From Paeniglutamicibacter psychrophenolicus (GTDB lineage: Bacteria > Actinomycetota > Actinomycetes > Actinomycetales > Micrococcaceae), in assembly GCF_030812255.1 (NCBI RefSeq), contig NZ_JAUSSH010000008.1, forward strand, positions 1 to 64,000: DNA of 64,000 nt, read 5' to 3'. Numbering within the stretch: position 1 is the first letter of the stretch; each line of letters opens with the position of its first letter. The translations under genes and the position numbers were made by a program. This document shows, piece by piece, positions 8,382 through 17,521 of this stretch. Below the pieces are notes generated by a model. The model ran no database searches. It saw nothing but the letters and a program-made list of their open reading frames with translations, and was not told the origin of the DNA.

Positions 8382-9002
8382 CTATTGCGTCATGCCCAGC
8401 CACCGATTGAGCATCCCACCCGGGACCTCGGGCCCGGTCAGCGCGAAACTGCGGTGGTCGGCCCAGTTTCCGTTGATGTGCAGGAAGTCCTTGCGCAGCC
8501 CCTCGTCGCGGAAGCCAAGTTTCTCCACCACGCGCAGGCTCGGGCCGTTCTCGGGGCGGATGTTGATTTCGATCCGGTGCAGGCCCATCGCCCTGAAGCA
8601 GTGGTCCACCGCCATCGCCACGGCCTCCGGCGCGATGCCCTCCCCGGCGTGGCCTACATCGACCCAGTAGCCGATGGATCCGCTGCGCGCCGCACCCCAC
8701 ATGATCGAGGAGACGGTCAGCTGGCCGACGATCGGGGCGTGCCTGGAGTGCAGCGAGGGAAGGGTGATGGCCCAGGGCAGGCACTGGCCCAGGCGCGCGG
8801 AACGGTTCTGCGTGGAGACCATCGCCCCGAAGTCCGCCGGGTGGCCGGCGCCCTCGGGCAGGGTCGCGTCCCAGGGGGTCAGCCACTGCTCGTTGGTGCG
8901 GCGCAAATGCATCCATTCGGCCTTGTCGCGGCGGCGCATCGGGCGCAACACCACGCGCGGGCCCTGCACCGTAACGGGCCAGTGGCGATCAAATTCGGAC
9001 AT
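8382..9002 (-). CDS. GNAT acetyltransferase, RimJ/RimL type
   Basis: Acetyl-CoA-dependent N-acetyltransferase. The sequence shows the RimJ-like start (GPRVVLRPMRRRDKAEWMHL), the beta-4 strand IGYWVDVGHAGEGIAPEAV with the acetyl-CoA pyrophosphate-binding turn, and INIRPENGPSLRVVEKLGF followed by GLRKDFLHINGNWADH, all typical of the ribosomal-protein-alanine acetyltransferase group. Start at ATG 9002 (MSEFDRHWP) gives 206 aa. It is divergent from 5-FCL and upstream of the SepX/GlpR-like gene, 270 bases away. The protein substrate is inferred from family only. Confidence 0.85.
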   Translation of the reverse strand: MSEFDRHWPVTVQGPRVVLRPMRRRDKAEWMHLRRTNEQWLTPWDATLPEGAGHPADFGAMVSTQNRSARLGQCLPWAITLPSLHSRHAPIVGQLTVSSIMWGAARSGSIGYWVDVGHAGEGIAPEAVAMAVDHCFRAMGLHRIEINIRPENGPSLRVVEKLGFRDEGLRKDFLHINGNWADHRSFALTGPEVPGGMLNRWLGMTQ

Positions 9003-9151
9003 GTCAACAATCCTAGCGATGCGCGGGTCCTGCGCATGCACCGCCCGGGGGCCGCGGCGGCGCGTCCTTCGGCCCCGGGGGCGGGCCGCTGCCGGAAAGG
9101 GGCAGGAGAGGATCCGGAGTGGATGTCCACGGCGGTCCGTGCCGGCGGGGC

Positions 9152-9164
9152 TAGACTGTGGATC
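9152..9164 (+). promoter_or_regulatory. -10 box of a probable leaderless 5-FCL mRNA
   Basis: TAGACT at 9152-9157 is followed by 7 bases and then the GTG at 9165. No Shine-Dalgarno is visible before either GTG 9165 or ATG 9174. This spacing would place transcription start at the G of GTG. No good -35 box is seen. Confidence 0.45.
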
Positions 9165-9767
9165 GTGACACAGATGAACTCCAAGGACGAAGTGAGGAAC
9201 CGGTTTCGTGCCCGACGCCGGGACATGGGAGCGGCGGCGCGCGCCGCCGAAATGGCGTTGCTCGCCGAGCACCTGCTGCCGTGGCTTGAGGCCAACGCAC
9301 CGCGCCGGACCGTGACCTGCTTCCTGTCCTACGGCGCCGAGCCGCCCACCGCGAACCTGCTGGCCCGGCTCCATGCGGCCGGCTACACGATCCACGTGCC
9401 GATCTGCGAACCGGAACGGCAGCTGTCCTGGACGCGCTGGCACCCCGGCATCGAGATGGCCCGCAGCGCGGTCGGACCCATCGACGAGCCCGTCGGTGAG
9501 CGCTTCGGCCCCGGGCTGATGGAGCAGGTCGATGTGATCCTGGTGCCCGCGCAGGCGGTTGACACCAACGGGGAGCGGCTGGGGCAGGGCGGCGGCTACT
9601 ACGACCGCTTCATCTCCGCGCTTCCCGGGCCCGGCAAGCGCCCGAAGCTGGTGAGCATCCTGTTCGAGCACGAGTTCGTTGCGGCCGGGCAGATCCCCGT
9701 CGAGCCCTTCGACCAGCGGGTCGAGGCGGTCGTGCTGCCCTCCGGGGTGCGTAACCTCACCCGGTAG
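9165..9767 (+). CDS. 5-formyltetrahydrofolate cyclo-ligase
   Basis: Converts 5-formyl-THF to 5,10-methenyl-THF with ATP, returning stored folate to one-carbon metabolism. Diagnostic are the N-terminal KDEVRNRFRARRR, the central VPICEPERQLSW, VDVILVPAQAVDTNGERLGQ and the hallmark GQGGGYYDRF. Length ~200 aa is normal. GTG 9165 is preferred because a -10 box sits 7 bases before it; ATG 9174 would remove three residues. Divergent from the RimJ-like gene, as in many actinobacteria. Confidence 0.92.
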   Translation: MTQMNSKDEVRNRFRARRRDMGAAARAAEMALLAEHLLPWLEANAPRRTVTCFLSYGAEPPTANLLARLHAAGYTIHVPICEPERQLSWTRWHPGIEMARSAVGPIDEPVGERFGPGLMEQVDVILVPAQAVDTNGERLGQGGGYYDRFISALPGPGKRPKLVSILFEHEFVAAGQIPVEPFDQRVEAVVLPSGVRNLTR

Positions 9768-9920
9768 CCGCGGGCCGGTGCGTTAGAATTGGTGCAGGTG
9801 GACGCCCTCGGGCGCCCGCACTCCCCCATCAACAGTCGCTTGCCCGGGTGCCGTGCCGTGCCGCTTTGCTGCCCCGGCGGCCCCGCGCCATGCACGCAAT
9901 GCCCGTGCGAAAGGATCGAT

Positions 9921-10202
9921 ATGCCTACCTATGTTTACGCCTGCAAGGACTGTGGCCACGGCCTGGAGGTCGTCCAGTCGTTCACCGACGAGGCACTGAC
10001 CGTTTGCCCCGAATGCCAGGGCGCCCTGCGCAAGAAGTTCAACAGCGTCGGGGTGGTCTTCAAGGGCTCGGGCTTCTACCGCAACGATTCGCGTTCGACC
10101 ACCAGCTCCAGCACCCCGGCCGCCGCCGACACCAAGGCATCCGCGCCGGCTCCTGCCGCGGCACCGGTTTCCGCGTCGGCTTCCGCGTCGGCTTCAGCCT
10201 AG
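9921..10202 (+). CDS. FmdB-family zinc ribbon protein
   Basis: Small protein whose N-terminal 45 residues form the FmdB regulatory zinc ribbon: MPTYVYACKDCGHGLEVVQS then VCPECQGALRKKF, two CxxC pairs that should bind one zinc. The C-terminal half is Ala/Ser/Pro-rich and ends in repeated SA dipeptides. 93 aa; ATG 9921 has AAAGGA upstream. Widely conserved near 5-FCL in actinobacteria. Role unknown; it is likely cytoplasmic. Confidence 0.85.
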   Translation: MPTYVYACKDCGHGLEVVQSFTDEALTVCPECQGALRKKFNSVGVVFKGSGFYRNDSRSTTSSSTPAAADTKASAPAPAAAPVSASASASASA

Positions 10203-10322
10203 GCCGCTTCCCCGGCGGGACGCGACGCACTTCCTCGCACAGGGACCTCTCCCCGGCCGCTCGTATCACCGCTTCGCCATGGGCTCCATCCGTTTGGGTG
10301 GGGCCCATGAGTTGCTTAAGGC

Positions 10323-11027
10323 ATGTCCCTTTTTCGCCGCTCCGCCATGGCCCGCCCGTCCGCTGCCACCCGGGTGCCCCGCCGCACCGGCCCGGAGCTG
10401 TTCGCCAAGTACCGCAGGCACCTTGCCGCGGCGCTGCTGATGCTCTCGCTGGCCGTGTCCCTGGCGGTGCTGGCCCCCGACACCGAGGAACGCGTCGAGG
10501 TGCTGGTCGCCGCGCACGACCTGCCGGTTGGCACCGTGCTGCGCGAAGGCGACCTGCGCAGCCAGCCGGTGGCCCGCTCACTGGTGCCCGCGGGCACCTC
10601 CGACAGCGAGCCCCCGGCGGCCGGGTCGCGTCTGGCGATACCCGTGCCGGCCGGCACCCCGGTGCTGCCCGGCATGGTGATCGGGCCCGGGCTGCTGGCC
10701 GGGCTGGCCCCGGGCTCGGTGGCCGTGCCGCTGCGGCTGGACGACGAGCAGACCGCGTCCCTGGTGCGGGCGGGCCAGCTGGTCGATGTGGTGCTCACCG
10801 AGGGCAACGGGTTCGAGACCAAGCTGGTCTCCCGGGTGCTCGCGCGGGCCGTGCCGATCCTGTGGACCGGGGCCCAGGCGCAGCCGGACGGGCAGGCGCC
10901 GTGGTCGGTGGCCGCGGGATCGGGCCAGGGCGGGCTGATCGTGGTGGGTGCCGGTCCGGGCAGTGCCGAGCAGCTTTCCACCGCGGCGCAGCGCGGCAAG
11001 GTCTCGGTGGTCCTGGTCAACCCGTAG
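10323..11027 (+). CDS. SAF-domain, CpaB/RcpC-like membrane protein
   Basis: One N-terminal transmembrane helix (LAAALLMLSLAVSLAVLAP, residues ~35-52) is followed by a SAF domain (VEVLVAAHDLPVGTVLREGD, then LRSQPVARSLVP) and a second conserved block (LAPGSVAVPLRLDDEQTASL, VRAGQLVDVVLTEG) typical of CpaB/RcpC pilus-assembly proteins. 234 aa, shorter than most CpaB. No tad/flp pilus genes are in the window, so a role in pilus assembly is only one possibility. Monocistronic; converges with the operon ending at 11037. Confidence 0.75.
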   Translation: MSLFRRSAMARPSAATRVPRRTGPELFAKYRRHLAAALLMLSLAVSLAVLAPDTEERVEVLVAAHDLPVGTVLREGDLRSQPVARSLVPAGTSDSEPPAAGSRLAIPVPAGTPVLPGMVIGPGLLAGLAPGSVAVPLRLDDEQTASLVRAGQLVDVVLTEGNGFETKLVSRVLARAVPILWTGAQAQPDGQAPWSVAAGSGQGGLIVVGAGPGSAEQLSTAAQRGKVSVVLVNP

Positions 11028-11036
11028 GCGGGCGGG

Positions 11037-11330
11037 TCAGTCCCAGTGCGGGGGGCGCTGGGACTTCATCCAGTCGCCGAGGTCCTCGTCCGCGTCTCCC
11101 CAGCGCCGCGGGTCGTCGTCCGCGGCGCGCTGCTCCAGGACCGGGCCGGTCGCCGGGGCCTCCGGCTGCTTCGCCGGCGTGGCCGGACGGGTGCCGGGTG
11201 CCGCTTCGGGGCGGCCGGCAGCGTGGGGCAGCCGGAAGACCCCGACCAGCGTCGAATCGCTGACCTGTTGGGGCGGGGCGGTGAAGCGCCGCGGCTTTAT
11301 CCGCCGCGGCGCGTCGTTATCGGCGGGCAT
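11037..11330 (-). CDS. Small hypothetical protein downstream of the helicase-like gene
   Basis: 97 residues, with no signal peptide or membrane segment: a basic start (MPADNDAPRRIKPRRFTAPP), a proline/alanine-rich middle and an acidic Trp-containing end (DDDPRRWGDADEDLGDWMKS). The ATG at 11330 lies 2 bases after the stop of the large helicase-like gene, so it is almost certainly co-transcribed and may be its partner. No domain recognised. Confidence 0.6.
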   Translation of the reverse strand: MPADNDAPRRIKPRRFTAPPQQVSDSTLVGVFRLPHAAGRPEAAPGTRPATPAKQPEAPATGPVLEQRAADDDPRRWGDADEDLGDWMKSQRPPHWD

Positions 11331-11332
11331 GG

Positions 11333-14300
11333 CTAGGCATCGGCCAGGTCCGAGGCGCGGGGTCCGTGGCCCGCGGCATTCGGGGTTGCGGTGCCGGGGG
11401 TCCCGGAGGCCGGGGCCGGGGATCCCTGCCCGGAGGCAGCCGCGGGCGCGGCCTTGGCGTCGCCGGTGCCCTCGCCGGTGCCGTCGCCGGTGCCCTCGAG
11501 GCCCAGGAAGCCGGCCAGCATGTTGGCGACCCGGTCGGGGTCGGAGAACACGTCGATGGTCCACAGCGGCACATAGCGCCAGCCCAGGGCCTCGAAGAGC
11601 TGCGGGCGCAGGCGGCTGCGCTCGCGCACCGACAGTTCCCGGTAGCCCTGGGTGCCGTCGTACACCACGGCCAGCGGCGCCGCGGTGCCGTTGCCGGTGA
11701 CATCCAGCGCGTGCGCGGCGATGTCCAGCACGCCGCGGTAGTGCTGGGTGACGATGGCCCCGCGTTCGGCCAGCCGCGACATCAGGTCGGTGACCAGCGG
11801 ATCCTGCAGCGGGGTGGCGGTGGCGGACATGCCCGAGTCCCCGCCGAGCACCCGGCCGAAGAGCTCCAGGAAGCGGCAGGCGCCGAAGCGCATCCGCGAC
11901 AGGTCCATGTCCTGCGGGCGCAGCGCCGAGACCAGCACCATCGACTCCCGCGCCCGGGTCACGGCGTTGACGAACAGCTCGTCGCCGCCGGCCACCGAGA
12001 GCGCGCCGAAGTCATGCACGGCCTTGCCGTGGGTGGTCCGTCCGTAGCCCAGCGACAGGATGATCGAGTCGCGCTGCAGCCCGGACAGCTTGTCGACGCT
12101 GGTGACCAGGAAGCGCTCCTTGGCGGCGCGGAAGTGCTTCGTCGCCCATGGGTGGTTGGGCAGCTGCACGCGAATGCCCTCGGCGATCGCGGCGGCGTGC
12201 CGGCGGTTCCCGGCGATGACGGCCAGGGTCTGCTCGCCGCGCCTGGCCAGGTGGGTGAAGACCAGGTCCACGACGCGCTGGACCTCCGCGACGGTGGTTT
12301 GAACCGATTCGCCGTCGGCCCCCAGGGACCCGGTGCCGTCCATCACGTACTCGGCCTTCAGCGCCGGGGTGCCGGCACCCAGCGAGCGGGCGGCGGGCAG
12401 CCGGGAGAGCGAGCCGGCGTAGAAGTCGTGCGAGAGCGACTCGGTCAGCCCCTCGTCGATGCCCCGGTAGGCGGTGGCCAGCCGGCACAGCGGCAACACC
12501 GCCTGCAGGGATTCCATCGCGGAGATCGGGGCGGGTTCGACGCGCGCGTGCGCGGTGGGGTCCACCGAGACCTCGAACGGGTTCGGGGCGCCCATCATGG
12601 TGTCGCCGAACGCGATGACCTGCTTCGAGCGGGAGATCGAGCCGAGCACCGAACGCAGCGACAGCGAGTCGGCATCGAGCAGGATCACCGCGTCGAATTC
12701 CATCCGCGCCGGGACCGTGGCGGGGATCAGCAGCGGGGAGCCGACCCACACGGGGCACAGCGAGTTCAGCAGCGCGTCGCCCAGGGCCTCGAGGTCCGCG
12801 ACCGCCGGTTCCCCGTCCTTGAGCATGGCGCGCAGCTCGCGCGAGGCCGCGCGGTGGTCGGCCAGCGCCGCCTTCCAGTTCTTGGCCAGGGCCCAGCGCA
12901 GGCGCGCGGCGCCGGAGGCCACGTGCGCGGAGTCGGCCAGCCGGTACTCGGCCTCGAGCCGGCGCAGCTTCTCCCCGTCGTTCATCGCCAGGAAGTCGTC
13001 GCCGGAGATCATGGCTTCCAGGGCCGACTGCCACCAGGCCAGGTCCAGTTCCGCGGGCACGGCACCGGCGGCGACGTTGCGTGCCCGGAAGTCGTCCATC
13101 AGCTCGCCCAGGCCGTGTTCGGCCAGCTGCTCGGTGATCAACGTGCGTTCGGGCAGCTGGGCCAGCTCGCCCTGGTGCTCCAGCAGCTTGTCCATGCGCT
13201 CGAGCAGCGTGGCGATGGATTCGTCGCGCAGGTGGGCGCCGGATGCGGCGGGCAGCAGCGTGGCCAGCTTGTCCAGGCGCGCACCGGCGTCCTGGTAGCC
13301 GGCGTTGACATCCAGCAGCCCGGCCGGCACCATCGGGTGGCGCTGGGAGGTGGCGTGGTGGTGCCAGGCCAGGTGCTGTTCCTGCACGGCCTCGAGCGCG
13401 GACTGCAGGTCCGAGACGTGCACGCCGGGCCGGACGTAGTCCTTGGCGACCTTGCGCAGCCGCGAGCGGGTCATCGAGCTCATCTCGATGCCGCGTTCCC
13501 GGCGCCAGGACGAGGAGGCGGTGGCGGAGATCAGGTCCTCAACGGACTTGTCGAAGATGTCGGACTCGAACTTGTCCAGCGAGCCGCGCACCGCGACCAG
13601 CAAATCCAGCTGCTCGCCCCACTTGTTGTAGGAGTCGGCCAGGCGGATCTCGGAGTGCGCGGCGACCTTGAGCATGTGGTCGCGCAGGATCGGCAGGTCC
13701 CGCTGCAGGCCGGTGACCAGGTCCAGGGCGGTGTCGGTGTCGCGCTTGTTGCGCAGCCGCGCCCCGTACCAGGGGCTGGAGGCCGAGGCGCGCACGAACG
13801 CGCCGAGCTCGGAGGCACGCGTGAGCTTGGCGGCGGTGGAGGTGCGGTCGGTGATCGAGTCGAGCACCGAGCGCTTCAGGCGCACCGTGGTGGCCGGGGC
13901 CGGGGACAGCGAGGTGAGCCGGGCCAGTTCCTGCATGGCCCGGTACGGGGAGCAGCCCCAGCGGGCGCGGGTCGAGTGCAGCGAGTGCACGTGCTCGAGC
14001 AGGGCGTGGCGGTGGTCGCGCAGCGCGGCGTGCAGCTTGCCCAGCGACGGTTCGGTGGCGCGCTCGTTGCGCAGGATCGCCCGGGTCAGCAGGTTGCGCA
14101 GCTGATCGGGGTCGTCCTCCGGGCTCAGCAGCAGCGCGGTGCCGGCCAAATCCAGCTCGGCGAAGCGGGCCACGAATTCCTCGGCGCTGGAGCGGCGCTC
14201 GGCCACCACCAGCACGCGCTTGCCCGCGGCGGCGAGCACGCCGGCGGCGTTGAGCGCCGTCTGGGTCTGTCCGCTGCCGGCCGGGGCGCTGATGGCCACC

Positions 14301-15187
14301 GATTCGCCGGCCTCGATGAGGTCCAGGGCCGCCTGCTGGGATTCGTCGGCATCCAGCAGCAGCAGCTCGTCGGCCGGGTCGCGCTGGTCGCTGGTGCGGC
14401 GGGGGCCGGTGGCCGGTGGCCGGCCGGCAGTGGCGCCGGCGTTCGCCTCGCCGGGGCCGTGGGCCGAATCCCGGGTGCGGTTGATTTCCGCGTCGAAGAG
14501 CCTGGCCAGCACCGGGTGCTGCACATCGATGGTGCCGGGGTCGGCCGGATCGGCCAGGTCGGCGAAGGTGGAGATCAGCAGGCGGTGGGCGATGACCATG
14601 CCGGAGACGTCGGCAACCTGGGTGCGCAGCGCGTCCATGGCGCGGGTCGGGTCGAAGCGGGCGATCGAGTAGGCGGCGGCGTTGATTCCCTCGACGTCGA
14701 TGTCCAGCTGGTGCTGGCGCTTGAAGTAGCGCAGCAGGGCGGGCGAGAACTCGGCCCGGCCCATCAGCTGGATCTCGAAGTCGTCCTGGTCCTCGCGCAC
14801 CGAGAGCACGATGCGCCCGAGCATGATCGGGGCGTTGAATTGCTCGCTGCGGCCCTCGTGCACGGCGCGCCAGTTGGCCTGGCCGGCGGAGAGGTAGCCG
14901 ACGTCGATGCCGCGCTCGTCCCAGAGCTCGCGGATCTTGGAGCGCAGGGCGTCGGCGGTGCGCCGGGCCGAGTCGTATTGGTCGGAGTCGCGCAGCAGCG
15001 TGGAGAGCCGGGTGCGTCGTCCGGCCAGGAACTGGGCCAGCCCCGAGGGATGCGCATGGGTGATGTCGATGCTGTTGGACACCGAGGGCGCGAAACGCAG
15101 CAGCGTGTCGGTCCCCACCCCGGGGCCCAGGGAGTCAACCCACGTGGAGACCAATTCATCTGTGTGTTGCTGGTGCTCTGTCACCAT
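11333..15187 (-). CDS. SF1-helicase-like protein with Vsr-like nuclease domain, degenerate ATPase
   Basis: 1284 residues. An N-terminal ~220-residue domain resembles those before SF1 helicases of the DUF4011 group. The helicase core begins near 280: the P-loop position reads SAPAGSGQTQTAL, with Gln307 (CAG, 14267-14269) in place of the essential Lys; motif II reads VILLDADS, Ala839 replacing the catalytic Glu; the motif III-like GDTMMGAPNPF, motif V-like TSVDKLSGLQRDSIILSLG and motif VI VNAVTRARESMVLV are recognisable. About residues 1120-1220 (HYRGVLDIAAHALD, AVVYDGTQGYRE, RERSRLRPQLFEALGW) match the MTES_1575/Vsr-like REase fold. The tail is Gly/Thr/Ala/Pro-rich. Start ATG is preceded by GAAGGGA. 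Most likely an ATPase-dead or ATPase-altered DNA/RNA-binding protein; role unknown. Confidence 0.75.
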   Translation of the reverse strand: MVTEHQQHTDELVSTWVDSLGPGVGTDTLLRFAPSVSNSIDITHAHPSGLAQFLAGRRTRLSTLLRDSDQYDSARRTADALRSKIRELWDERGIDVGYLSAGQANWRAVHEGRSEQFNAPIMLGRIVLSVREDQDDFEIQLMGRAEFSPALLRYFKRQHQLDIDVEGINAAAYSIARFDPTRAMDALRTQVADVSGMVIAHRLLISTFADLADPADPGTIDVQHPVLARLFDAEINRTRDSAHGPGEANAGATAGRPPATGPRRTSDQRDPADELLLLDADESQQAALDLIEAGESVAISAPAGSGQTQTALNAAGVLAAAGKRVLVVAERRSSAEEFVARFAELDLAGTALLLSPEDDPDQLRNLLTRAILRNERATEPSLGKLHAALRDHRHALLEHVHSLHSTRARWGCSPYRAMQELARLTSLSPAPATTVRLKRSVLDSITDRTSTAAKLTRASELGAFVRASASSPWYGARLRNKRDTDTALDLVTGLQRDLPILRDHMLKVAAHSEIRLADSYNKWGEQLDLLVAVRGSLDKFESDIFDKSVEDLISATASSSWRRERGIEMSSMTRSRLRKVAKDYVRPGVHVSDLQSALEAVQEQHLAWHHHATSQRHPMVPAGLLDVNAGYQDAGARLDKLATLLPAASGAHLRDESIATLLERMDKLLEHQGELAQLPERTLITEQLAEHGLGELMDDFRARNVAAGAVPAELDLAWWQSALEAMISGDDFLAMNDGEKLRRLEAEYRLADSAHVASGAARLRWALAKNWKAALADHRAASRELRAMLKDGEPAVADLEALGDALLNSLCPVWVGSPLLIPATVPARMEFDAVILLDADSLSLRSVLGSISRSKQVIAFGDTMMGAPNPFEVSVDPTAHARVEPAPISAMESLQAVLPLCRLATAYRGIDEGLTESLSHDFYAGSLSRLPAARSLGAGTPALKAEYVMDGTGSLGADGESVQTTVAEVQRVVDLVFTHLARRGEQTLAVIAGNRRHAAAIAEGIRVQLPNHPWATKHFRAAKERFLVTSVDKLSGLQRDSIILSLGYGRTTHGKAVHDFGALSVAGGDELFVNAVTRARESMVLVSALRPQDMDLSRMRFGACRFLELFGRVLGGDSGMSATATPLQDPLVTDLMSRLAERGAIVTQHYRGVLDIAAHALDVTGNGTAAPLAVVYDGTQGYRELSVRERSRLRPQLFEALGWRYVPLWTIDVFSDPDRVANMLAGFLGLEGTGDGTGEGTGDAKAAPAAASGQGSPAPASGTPGTATPNAAGHGPRASDLADA

Positions 15188-15275
15188 ACCGTCCCTTCAC
15201 CTCTGCCGCGAATGCGACCGCAGCCGTGTGGCGCATTGCCGCACGGATACAGTCAGCCCTTACCAACCTAGTGCA

Positions 15276-15324
15276 AAACGGGGCCCCGGTGCCGAACCGA
15301 AACACGTTCGCACCGGCCCCGTTG
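15276..15324. terminator. GC-rich hairpin between guaA and helicase-like gene
   Basis: AACGGGGC...GGTGC pairs with GCACC...CCCCGTT across a short loop (about 15278-15324). It lies upstream of the helicase-like gene, and with the next hairpin separates it from guaA. Confidence 0.5.
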
Positions 15325-15357
15325 CCGCGCGGGGAGCCGGGGCTCCCTGCGCATACA

Positions 15358-15395
15358 GTTCAGGGGGAGCCCCTGGCGTGGGCCTCCCCCTGAAC
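15358..15395 (-). terminator. Probable guaA terminator
   Basis: GTTCAGGGGGAG (15358-15369) is a perfect inverse of CTCCCCCTGAAC (15384-15395), with additional GCCC/GGGC pairing inside. It sits 29 bases after the guaA stop. T-run weak. Confidence 0.6.
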
Positions 15396-15423
15396 TTTCC
15401 CGTCGGCGCCTACGCCGCCGGGC

Positions 15424-17010
15424 CTACTCCCATTCGATGGTGCCCGGCGGCTTGGACGTCACGTCCAGCACCACGCGGTTGACCCCGTCGACCTCGTTGG
15501 TGATCCGGTTGGAGATCCTTGCCAGCAGGTCGTAGGGCAGGCGCGACCAGTCGGCGGTCATCGCATCCTCGGAAGACACCGGGCGCAGCACGATCGGGTG
15601 GCCGTAGGTGCGGTGGTCGCCCTGCACGCCCACGGAGCGCACGTCGGCCAGCAGGACGACCGGCATCTGCCAGACGTCCTCGTCCAGGCCGGCGGCGGTC
15701 AGCTCGGCGCGCGCAATGGCGTCGGCCTTGCGCAGCAGTTCCAGGCGTTCCTCGTTGACCGCACCGATGATGCGGATGCCCAGGCCCGGGCCCGGGAACG
15801 GCTGGCGCATGACGATCTCGGCCGGGAGGCCAAGCTGCTTGCCCACGGCGCGGACCTCGTCCTTGAAGAGCGCGCGCAGCGGCTCTACCAGCTCGAAGTC
15901 CAGGTCCTCGGGCAGCCCGCCGACGTTGTGGTGGCTCTTGATGTTGCTGGCGCCCTCGCCGCCGCCGGATTCGACGACGTCCGGGTACAGGGTGCCCTGG
16001 ACCAGGAACTTCACCGGCTGGCCGGAGTCGGCCGCCTCGGCGAGGATCGCGGTTTCCGCGGCCTCGAAGGCGCGGATGAACTCGCGGCCGATGATCTTGC
16101 GCTTGGTCTCCGGATCGGTGACCCCGTCCAACGCGGTGAGGAAGCGCTCGCGCTCGTCGGCGATGTAGAGCTTGGCGCCGGTGGCGGCGACGAAGTCGGT
16201 TTCGACCTGTTCGGCTTCGCCCTCGCGCAGCAGCCCGTGGTTCACGAATACGCAGGTGAGCTGGTCGCCGATGGCGCGCTGCACCAAGGCGGCGGCCACC
16301 GCGGAGTCGACGCCGCCGGACAGCCCGCAGATGGCACGGCCGTCTCCGACCTGCTCGCGGATCTTGTCTACCTGCTCGTCCAGGATGTTCGCTGCGGTCC
16401 AGGACGGGGCCAGGCCCGCGCCGTGGTACAGGAAGTTCTCCAGGACCTGCTGGCCGTGGTCCGAGTGCTTGACCTCCGGGTGCCACTGCACGCCGTAGAG
16501 GCGCTTGGCCTCGTTGGCGAAGGCCGCAACCGGTGCGCCGGCGGTGGTGGCCAGCACCTCGAAGCCCTCGGGGGCCTTCGAGACGGAGTCGCCGTGGCTC
16601 ATCCAGACGTTCTGGCTTTCCGGCATGCCGGCCAGGATGGAGCGGGCCGCGCCGGACGCGGTGGCGTCGGTGGCGCCGTATTCGCGCAATCCGGTTTCGG
16701 CCACGACGCCGCCCAGGGCGTTGGCCATGGCCTGGAAGCCGTAGCAGATGCCCAGTACCGGGACACCTGCCTCAAACAGGTCGGCACCGACACTCGGGGC
16801 ACCGTCGGCGTAAACGCTCGAGGGACCTCCGGAGAGGATGATTGCCGCCGGGTTCTTGGCGAGAATCTGTTCGGTGGTGAAGGTATGCGGGACGATCTCC
16901 GAATACACGTTGGCTTCGCGTACACGCCGAGCAATCAGCTGTGCGTACTGGGCCCCGTAATCGACGACCAGAACCGGCTGTTGCTCTGGGGTGCTGGGAG
17001 TGTTGGTCAC
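15424..17010 (-). CDS. guaA: GMP synthase (glutamine-hydrolysing)
   Basis: Aminates XMP to GMP using glutamine and ATP, the last step of guanine nucleotide synthesis. The N-terminal class I amidotransferase has [20 protein letters not shown], the nucleophile in [11 protein letters not shown] and [13 protein letters not shown]. The ATP-pyrophosphatase P-loop is [14 protein letters not shown], and the C-terminal dimerisation domain ends in the canonical PPGTIEWE. 528 aa is full length. Start is GTG 17010, with a -10 box 7 bases upstream and no Shine-Dalgarno. guaB and guaB3 are also in this window but not adjacent. Confidence 0.97.
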   Translation of the reverse strand: MTNTPSTPEQQPVLVVDYGAQYAQLIARRVREANVYSEIVPHTFTTEQILAKNPAAIILSGGPSSVYADGAPSVGADLFEAGVPVLGICYGFQAMANALGGVVAETGLREYGATDATASGAARSILAGMPESQNVWMSHGDSVSKAPEGFEVLATTAGAPVAAFANEAKRLYGVQWHPEVKHSDHGQQVLENFLYHGAGLAPSWTAANILDEQVDKIREQVGDGRAICGLSGGVDSAVAAALVQRAIGDQLTCVFVNHGLLREGEAEQVETDFVAATGAKLYIADERERFLTALDGVTDPETKRKIIGREFIRAFEAAETAILAEAADSGQPVKFLVQGTLYPDVVESGGGEGASNIKSHHNVGGLPEDLDFELVEPLRALFKDEVRAVGKQLGLPAEIVMRQPFPGPGLGIRIIGAVNEERLELLRKADAIARAELTAAGLDEDVWQMPVVLLADVRSVGVQGDHRTYGHPIVLRPVSSEDAMTADWSRLPYDLLARISNRITNEVDGVNRVVLDVTSKPPGTIEWE

Positions 17011-17017
17011 GCGCCTA

Positions 17018-17023
17018 AGCTTA
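17018..17023 (-). promoter_or_regulatory. -10 box of a probable leaderless guaA mRNA
   Basis: On the minus strand TAAGCT is followed by TAGGCGC and then the GTG start of guaA. No ribosome-binding site is present between them. Confidence 0.45.
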
Positions 17024-17118
17024 GCCGCCCGGGCAGCCCGCTTGCATCTTCAACCGGCCGGGAGTGACGCACGCTACGCGGGGCCCCGTCACAGTGCTGC
17101 CCGCGCGACGCCCTGGCG

Positions 17119-17487
17119 TCATTCTCCCGCTTCACCTGCAGCGGATTCCAAGCCGGTGCGCACGCGTGCCGGGAGCATCGCCACTTTCGGGGCAAGGTCC
17201 ACGTGCGAGTATGACGGGTCGATGCACTCGTGCCAGTATTCCAGGTGCTTGGCATCGATCCAGTGGCCCGAGTCCCGCACGTCGATCCCGCCGGGGACCT
17301 GGATGCTGAACCAGTACAGGTAGTCGGCTCCGGCGAGGTGCTCGTGGAAGATCGTCTCCACCAGCATCCGCTCCCCTTCAAGGGTCTGCAGGACGGCGTC
17401 CATGTTCTCGTTCAGGAACGCCAGCCACACCTCGACAACGTCCATCTTGCCGGGCAGCACCCGAAACCTGCTCAATTCGATATCCAC
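17119..17487 (-). CDS. DUF6176-type small protein
   Basis: 122 residues, soluble, rich in aromatic residues and His (VETIFHEHLAGADYLYWFSI, GHWIDAKHLEYWHEC). The pattern VLPGKMDVVEVWLAFLNENM with the WHECID segment resembles DUF6176 proteins, whose function is unknown. I chose GTG 17487 (VDIELSRFRVLPGK) since coding composition ends there; upstream extension in the same frame lacks plausible sequence. Monocistronic between guaA and the HNH gene. Confidence 0.65.
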   Translation of the reverse strand: MDIELSRFRVLPGKMDVVEVWLAFLNENMDAVLQTLEGERMLVETIFHEHLAGADYLYWFSIQVPGGIDVRDSGHWIDAKHLEYWHECIDPSYSHVDLAPKVAMLPARVRTGLESAAGEAGE

Positions 17488-17521
17488 GACATCGACCCTA
17501 AGTGGGAACGCTGCGGGATGG

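Noticed and set aside
11366-15271. Long plus-strand open frame of about 1300 codons
   Set aside because: It is antisense to the helicase-like gene; its Gly/Arg/Gln/Val composition is a typical high-GC shadow.
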